A DNA stretch of 10,062 nt from an uncultured Sutterella sp. (lineage in GTDB: Bacteria > Pseudomonadota > Gammaproteobacteria > Burkholderiales > Burkholderiaceae_F). Under the pieces are notes generated by a model. That model saw only the letters and a list, made by a program, of their open reading frames with translations, made no database searches and was not told the DNA's origin. The position numbers were made by a program, and so were the translations under genes. Below, piece after piece: positions 5,608-10,062 of the stretch. The stretch's first letter is position 1, and each line of letters opens with the position of its first letter. The stretch is taken from positions 1 to 10,062 of the forward strand of contig USCE01000035.1 of the NCBI GenBank assembly GCA_900553105.1, in the 5' to 3' direction.

Positions 5608-7677
5608 TCAATTTTTTAGGTACAACTCCGTCCCATCATCGTGCTCTAGGAAACCTCTGAGCTTGTTAGCTCGACTCGGATGTCGCAATTTACGAAGCGC
5701 CTTAGCTTCAATCTGGCGAATTCTTTCACGCGTGACAACAAATTGTCGTCCCAATTCTTCAAGTGTGTGCTCCGTATTGGTATCGATGCCATATCGTAAC
5801 ATCAAAACCTTCGCCTCGCGCGGGCTTAATGAGGCCAATACTTCATGAATCACTTGCTTTAAATTTTCATTTTCAACGTTTTGCAACGGTCCGCTTGCGT
5901 CTTTATCTTCAATGAAGTCCACCAAGTGCGTATCCTCATCGTCACCAATGGGTAAATCGATGGATATCGGATCACGGCGAGCACGCATGATCGTACGCAC
6001 GCGCTGCTCAGACAACCCGACCTCATTGGCAAGATAAGCGTACGAGGGCTCCTTGCCGAATTCTTGTTGATATAAACGGGAAATGCGCATGATCTTATTA
6101 ATATTTTCAACCATGTGCACCGGAATACGAATCGTGCGACCTTGATCGGCTAAAGCACGAGTAATGGATTGACGAATCCACCAGGTCGCATACGTCGAAA
6201 ATTTGTAGCCGCGACGATATTCAAACTTATCAACTGCTTTCATCAATCCGATATTGCCTTCCTGAATCAAGTCCAAGAATTGCAAACCTCGATTCAGATA
6301 GTGCTTGGCAATGCTGATCACTAAACGTAAATTGGCTTGAACCATCTCTTGCTTAGCCTGTTGCACTTCATGTTCGGCTTCACACATTTTTCGATAAAGT
6401 TCTTTCATGCGACCGAAAGGCATACGCACTTCCTCGTTGAGCTTATCGATTGCATCTCGGAATTGCAAAAGTGCGGGCAAATTCTTCTTTAATGCCGCGG
6501 CATACACTTTGTCGCCACTAGCCCATTGTTGCAACACTTGTCGAGAAAACTGTTTTTGAAGCAAAAGCTCTTGCAAATCTTCTCGCGTCATGCCGACGGC
6601 ACTGACGCAGATATTGAAGATTTGTTGATCGATACGTCGGAAAGCTTCAGCTTTATCGTGAATAAGATCTGTCAAGGAACGCACCGTTGCTTCTGTAAAG
6701 CGCACGCGAAGCAACTCCTCTTTAATAGCTTTCTCCAACGTTACGCGATCGGGGCTGTCGGGCGGCAACGTTAACAGACTTTCGTAGTAACCCGCGCACG
6801 TTTGCATAATCTCGAGCGTTGCGTCCTTGAGTTCTTGCAACTGTTCGGAGCTCATCGCCGAGGCTCCGATACTGATTTCTTCAGCCTCGTCTTCATCACT
6901 CTCATCTTCTTCTGCATCAGTTTCAGACTCGTAGACTTGCTCTTCGTTGTCGTTAATTGCAAAGTCTTCGTCTGCCAACCCATCAACAAAAGCCTCAATA
7001 CCGATTTCGCCATTTTTCACCGTCTCGGCCATCTCCAGCAACGCTTTCAATGCCACGGGACAGTCAGCAATGACCTCCATCGTTGCTTGAACGCCTTCCT
7101 CAATGCGGCGCGACACAGCAATTTCTTCCTCACGCGTCAAAAGCGGCACCACACCCATTTCACGCGTGTACATCGTCATGGGGTCAGAGGAGTGGGAGAC
7201 ATCGCTTTCGAGAATGGATAACGCCTCTTCCTCATCATCGTCGTCATCGGCAACCAATGATAAGGGAGAGTCATTCAATAGAATTTCTTCCTCCGCCGGC
7301 GCTTCGTCTAAAACTTGAATGCCTAAAAAATGGAACGCGTGCTCAAGCTTCTCAACGGCATCGTCCGCGTCCTCCTGCTCGGGCACCACTTCGGACAGTT
7401 CCGCATAAGTGACAAAACCCGACTTCTTGGCCTTAACAATCAAAGCACGCAACCTTTGCAACCGTTCCTGCGAAGCCTCATCGTGGTAGACCTTCTCGAG
7501 GGACTTTCTCAAACGCGTCTTTTTACTCTTGACAGACTGGGCTTCTTGAGAAGATTCACTCTCAGGATCAACGGATGCGATCGGTTCATCAAATAAAATT
7601 TTGATAGTCGCTTCAGTCGTTTGTTCTTGCTTTGAGGCGTCTTCTGCTTGTGACGCTTTTTTCTTACGTGTGGTCAT
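5608..7677 (-). CDS. rpoD: Canonical RNA polymerase primary sigma factor RpoD
   Basis: Housekeeping sigma-70 that directs core RNA polymerase to -10/-35 promoters. From ATG at 7677 it is 689 residues. Region 1.1 is at about 72-130 (AKKSGFVTYAELSEVVPE), followed by an acidic linker; region 1.2 starts DPMTMYTREMGVVPLLTREEE (about 165-185); the long non-conserved region contains an acidic run near 245-270; region 2 has NRGLQFLDLIQEGNIGLMKA and GYKFSTYATWWIRQ with the canonical DQGRTIR; the finger is PIGDDEDTHLVDFIED; region 4.2 is VTRERIRQIEAKALRKLRHP. About 13 residues extend past the usual C-terminus. ATG 7677 is preferred over the in-frame TTG at 7687-7689 because the only Shine-Dalgarno (GAGG, 7690-7693) abuts that TTG but is 12 bases from the ATG, a long yet workable spacing. 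Its place behind dnaG marks it as the ancestral rpoD. Confidence 0.95.
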   Translation of the reverse strand: MTTRKKKASQAEDASKQEQTTEATIKILFDEPIASVDPESESSQEAQSVKSKKTRLRKSLEKVYHDEASQERLQRLRALIVKAKKSGFVTYAELSEVVPEQEDADDAVEKLEHAFHFLGIQVLDEAPAEEEILLNDSPLSLVADDDDDEEEALSILESDVSHSSDPMTMYTREMGVVPLLTREEEIAVSRRIEEGVQATMEVIADCPVALKALLEMAETVKNGEIGIEAFVDGLADEDFAINDNEEQVYESETDAEEDESDEDEAEEISIGASAMSSEQLQELKDATLEIMQTCAGYYESLLTLPPDSPDRVTLEKAIKEELLRVRFTEATVRSLTDLIHDKAEAFRRIDQQIFNICVSAVGMTREDLQELLLQKQFSRQVLQQWASGDKVYAAALKKNLPALLQFRDAIDKLNEEVRMPFGRMKELYRKMCEAEHEVQQAKQEMVQANLRLVISIAKHYLNRGLQFLDLIQEGNIGLMKAVDKFEYRRGYKFSTYATWWIRQSITRALADQGRTIRIPVHMVENINKIMRISRLYQQEFGKEPSYAYLANEVGLSEQRVRTIMRARRDPISIDLPIGDDEDTHLVDFIEDKDASGPLQNVENENLKQVIHEVLASLSPREAKVLMLRYGIDTNTEHTLEELGRQFVVTRERIRQIEAKALRKLRHPSRANKLRGFLEHDDGTELYLKN

Positions 7678-7689
7678 AGGTGCACGCAA

Positions 7690-7693
7690 CCTC
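7690..7693 (-). promoter_or_regulatory. Ribosome binding site deciding the rpoD start
   Basis: GAGG on the minus strand, within AGAGGT. It directly touches an in-frame TTG (7687-7689), leaving no spacer, so that codon is unlikely to be used. The ATG at 7675-7677 is 12 bases away and is taken as the start, removing four residues from the longest open frame. Confidence 0.5.
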
Positions 7694-7786
7694 TATCGTA
7701 TGCCGCACGGTTTTAGTCATAGAGCGCCAGGCGACGCCCCGACCATCAGAACGGCATAGGGAGTTTTTTTGACGAAAGTTCGATTG

Positions 7787-7792
7787 ATTATA
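7787..7792 (-). promoter_or_regulatory. Candidate -10 box for canonical rpoD
   Basis: Perfect TATAAT on the minus strand, in the 215-base gap between dnaG and rpoD, about 110 bases before the rpoD ATG. The best -35-like hexamer, GCAACA with an 18-base spacer, matches only 3 of 6 positions. It fits the known habit of rpoD having promoters of its own within the rpsU-dnaG-rpoD operon in other bacteria. No heat-shock type (CTTGAA / CCCCAT) promoter was seen. Confidence 0.45.
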
Positions 7793-7852
7793 AGGAGTTT
7801 TGACGCTCAATGTTGCGCATTAGGGGAAACGCTTCCCATCGAATTTTTCCAT

Positions 7853-7872
7853 TTTAGGGCATGCTCCCTAAA
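7853..7872. other. Hairpin after dnaG
   Basis: TTTAGGG (7853-7859) and CCCTAAA (7866-7872) pair perfectly over 7 bases around CATGCT. It lies 20 bases past the dnaG stop codon. Neither side carries a proper T-run: the plus side is TATTTTCG and the minus side AATGG. A second small hairpin follows on the minus strand (GGGAA, loop GCGT, TTCCC). These are probably an mRNA end or processing structure between dnaG and rpoD and not an efficient terminator. In E. coli an RNase E cut lies between these two genes; that this hairpin plays such a part here is inference. Confidence 0.45.
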
Positions 7873-7892
7873 TATTTTCGATACGAATATGC

Positions 7893-9788
7893 TCAATACA
7901 ATCGTTGCGTCATCACGACATCAACCGCACCAATGCGCTCATCGTTTAGCAGTCGATCGATTTCCTGACGGCGCTTTAATAATCGCATGAGATAATCCGC
8001 ATCCGTTCTCTCGCCACGCTCATCTTGAATAAGCATTTCATTGATCTGAGCGTTTAACTGCACCATCTCCAGCTTATAGAAAATACAGCGAACTTCCGAG
8101 GCCGCCATCGCTTCCGAGATCGGAGCCCCGGGCTCATCGACCATATCGGCTAAGAGTTCATAGGCCGGATCGCTTTGCATAAATGAAAGCAAATAGCCCG
8201 TCGTCATCGTGAACTCTTTATCCTGCTCAAGCGCATTGTGGTCACTGGCCAAGTGCCACAAACGCACAATAATCTCTTCCCACTCATCGACAGCGTCTAA
8301 AAGCTCATTTTCAATCTCTGCGGAAAACTGCAACAAAAGTGCTGGATAAATTAAGAAACATTGCAAAAGTCGGCGCTTAATGTTCGTCGAAATGGGACCG
8401 GCTTTGATCCCTTGAACTGGACGCTTGTACCGAGCACCTTGTCGGCTGTCACGGCCGTAGCCGGGCGCAGGTTTTGTTTCCGTGCGTTTGACTTCCAACA
8501 ACGGCACTCCACAAAGCGTAGCCAACTCAGACGGTTCCATTCGCACCGCCGTGGCAAGCTCCATCACGAGCATATGACGCAACGCGTGCGCCGACATGCT
8601 CTGAAGTAAAGGCTTGGCAATAGCAACGGCCTGCGAACGCTCTTCGGCCGTCCGAAGACCGCGACCGCCAGACACTTCTCTCACAATATCCAAGACGAAA
8701 AATTTCGACAACGGGAAAGCCGCCTTCAGTTGCGACTCGAATGCCTCTGCCCCTTGCGCTTTAATCAAACTGTCAGGGTCCTCGCCCTCGGGCAACATGA
8801 CAAAATAGGCCGACTGGTCATTATTGATAATGGCCAAAGTCGAAGTCATGGCACGCCGAGCCGCTTTAAAACCAGCCGCATCGCCGTCAAAGGAAAAGTA
8901 GACGTGATCAGAGAGTTGAAAGAGCTTTCGTACGTGCTCGGGTGTAATGGAGGTGCCTAATGCCGCGACTGTTTCGGTAAAACCGGCTTGCGACATTTGA
9001 ATAACATCCATGTAGCCTTCACAAACAATCGCACGACCTTTTTTGTGAATGGCATCACGACCTTCGTAAAGACCATAAAGCTCTTGGCTTTTGTGATAAA
9101 CAGGTGTTTCGGGCGAATTCAGATACTTCGGCTGCTCATCACCCTTCATCGTACGCGCGCCGAACCCGATCACTTGCCCTCTGGGGTTTCGGATCGGGAA
9201 CATGATTCGCTCGCGGAACCGGTCATAGAGCCGACCGTCCTTTTCAATCACTAGGCCGCATTCTTGAAGCTTAGGATCTCGATATGCTTGACCGGGAAAG
9301 ATGGATTCAATGCCTTGCCAGCCTGACGGGGAAAAACCCAGCTGAAAACGGTTGACCGTCTCTTCAGTTAGGCCGCGACCACGAATGTATTCGATGGCGG
9401 GCCTTTCACGCATGAGCGTTTGATGATAATAGTCGGCCGTCTGAGCCAGAAAATCCGTCAGCGTTTTACTTTGCGCCTGACGCTTTTTCTCAAGAGGATC
9501 CTGCGGGACTTCCATGCCGAGATCATCGGCTAATTCCTTAATGGCCTCCGGAAAAGTCAGTCCTTTATATTTCATCAAAAAGGTAATGACCGTCCCCTTT
9601 TCGCCGCACCCGAAGCACTTAAAAAATTGCTTGGATGCGTTGACGGCAAACGAGGGAGTCTTTTCTTTATGAAAGGGGCAACAAGCCATCCAGTTGGCAC
9701 CCTTGTGCTGCAACTTGACGTAACGTCCGATCACATCGACGATGTTGGTCCGAGACAAAACCTCTTGGATAAAACTTTCAGGAATCAT
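7893..9788 (-). CDS. dnaG: DNA primase DnaG
   Basis: Synthesises the short RNA primers that start Okazaki fragments, working with the DnaB helicase at the replication fork. At 631 residues it is somewhat longer than E. coli DnaG. The N-terminal CHC2 zinc-binding domain shows Cys37, His40, Cys58 and Cys61 (CPFH and CFGC). The catalytic core follows, with RFRERIMFPIRNPRGQVIGF (190-209) and the TOPRIM metal-binding motifs CEGYMDV (256-262) and SFDGDAAG (299-306). The divergent C-terminal part (about 450-631) is the expected DnaB-interaction domain and is recognised by position more than by motif. ATG 9788 gives the usual MIPESFI start; no clear Shine-Dalgarno precedes it, and the gap to yqeY is only 24 bases, so translation may be coupled to the upstream gene. 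It is followed by hairpins and a separate rpoD promoter. Confidence 0.97.
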   Translation of the reverse strand: MIPESFIQEVLSRTNIVDVIGRYVKLQHKGANWMACCPFHKEKTPSFAVNASKQFFKCFGCGEKGTVITFLMKYKGLTFPEAIKELADDLGMEVPQDPLEKKRQAQSKTLTDFLAQTADYYHQTLMRERPAIEYIRGRGLTEETVNRFQLGFSPSGWQGIESIFPGQAYRDPKLQECGLVIEKDGRLYDRFRERIMFPIRNPRGQVIGFGARTMKGDEQPKYLNSPETPVYHKSQELYGLYEGRDAIHKKGRAIVCEGYMDVIQMSQAGFTETVAALGTSITPEHVRKLFQLSDHVYFSFDGDAAGFKAARRAMTSTLAIINNDQSAYFVMLPEGEDPDSLIKAQGAEAFESQLKAAFPLSKFFVLDIVREVSGGRGLRTAEERSQAVAIAKPLLQSMSAHALRHMLVMELATAVRMEPSELATLCGVPLLEVKRTETKPAPGYGRDSRQGARYKRPVQGIKAGPISTNIKRRLLQCFLIYPALLLQFSAEIENELLDAVDEWEEIIVRLWHLASDHNALEQDKEFTMTTGYLLSFMQSDPAYELLADMVDEPGAPISEAMAASEVRCIFYKLEMVQLNAQINEMLIQDERGERTDADYLMRLLKRRQEIDRLLNDERIGAVDVVMTQRLY

Positions 9789-9812
9789 TGCGCAGGCGCT
9801 GTTATCAGTTCT

Positions 9813-10062
9813 TTAGGCGGTCAACTTTTGCTTGATCAAAGCCGACACCTTGCCCATATCGGCACGACCCGTGAGCTTGCCCTTGAGCATGCCCATCACT
9901 TTCCCCATACCGGCCATGCCCGTTGCACCCGTTGCCGCAATGGCCTCATCAATCATGGCCAAAATTTCTCCTTCAGTGAAGGGTTTGGGCAAATAGGTCG
10001 ACAAGACAGCAATTTCAGTTTCTTCTTTTTGAGCCAAATCTGCACGACCGGCCGCCGTATAT
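9813..10062 (-). CDS. YqeY/GatB C-terminal-like protein, 5' part beyond the window
   Basis: C-terminal part (about 82 codons) of a small YqeY-family protein; full members are near 150 residues. Visible family marks are AGRADLAQKEETEIAVLSTY, LPKPFTEGEI, a Gly/Met-rich hinge, GKVMGMLKGKLTGRADMGKV and a final KQKL. The frame stays open to the right edge. A TTG at 10035-10037 is an internal Leu (ADLAQKE) and not a start, because the conserved motif continues upstream of it. The domain resembles the tRNA-binding tail of GatB and Glu-tRNAGln amidotransferases, and a role in tRNA-dependent amidation has been proposed, but the function of stand-alone YqeY is unproven. In Burkholderiales it sits between rpsU and dnaG, which fits the order here. 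Confidence 0.9.
   Translation of the reverse strand, partial: YTAAGRADLAQKEETEIAVLSTYLPKPFTEGEILAMIDEAIAATGATGMAGMGKVMGMLKGKLTGRADMGKVSALIKQKLTA

Noticed and set aside
7769..7990. Plus-strand frame starting at TTG, and AAGGAG before ATG at 7810
   Set aside because: The frame overlaps the dnaG 3' end and has no homology signal; the frame starting at that ATG is only 15 codons long. The AAGGAG is simply the complement of the rpoD promoter segment.

Overview
The window reads as a chromosomal housekeeping region of a betaproteobacterium, most likely in the order Burkholderiales. Base composition is moderate, near half GC, which together with protein character suggests a gut-type Sutterellaceae relative; that family-level placement is inference. 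The main clue is gene order: a YqeY/GatB-like protein, then dnaG, then rpoD is the betaproteobacterial form of the macromolecular synthesis operon (rpsU would be expected just beyond the right edge). All seven recognisable genes lie on the minus strand, so transcription runs from right to left.

In transcription order: the 3' part of yqeY (9813 to the right edge); dnaG primase (7893-9788); a roughly 215-base gap with hairpins and a consensus -10 box; a canonical primary sigma factor RpoD (5608-7677); a 430-base non-coding stretch with a long hairpin; a second full-length but divergent RpoD-type sigma factor (2994-5177), closed by a clean intrinsic terminator; dusA tRNA-dihydrouridine synthase (1902-2921), whose start codon almost touches that terminator; then a promoter with a perfect 18-base palindrome over its -35 region, driving etfB and etfA (electron transfer flavoprotein, 130-1820). 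A strong hairpin at 72-105 follows etfA. I see no tRNA or rRNA genes, insertion sequences, CRISPR arrays or attachment sites.

The most unusual feature is the tandem pair of RpoD-type sigma factors. The upstream copy holds the usual place after dnaG and has canonical regions 2 to 4. The downstream copy keeps all sigma-70 domains, including the long non-conserved region typical of proteobacterial RpoD, but differs at positions in region 2.4, the region 3.2 finger and region 4.2 that are normally near invariant. It looks like an rpoD paralogue specialised for a different promoter set or a different activator interface. The primase and canonical sigma serve replication and bulk transcription, DusA modifies tRNA, and EtfAB carries electrons from flavin dehydrogenases to the respiratory chain. 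Only the yqeY-dnaG-rpoD part forms a classical functional cluster.
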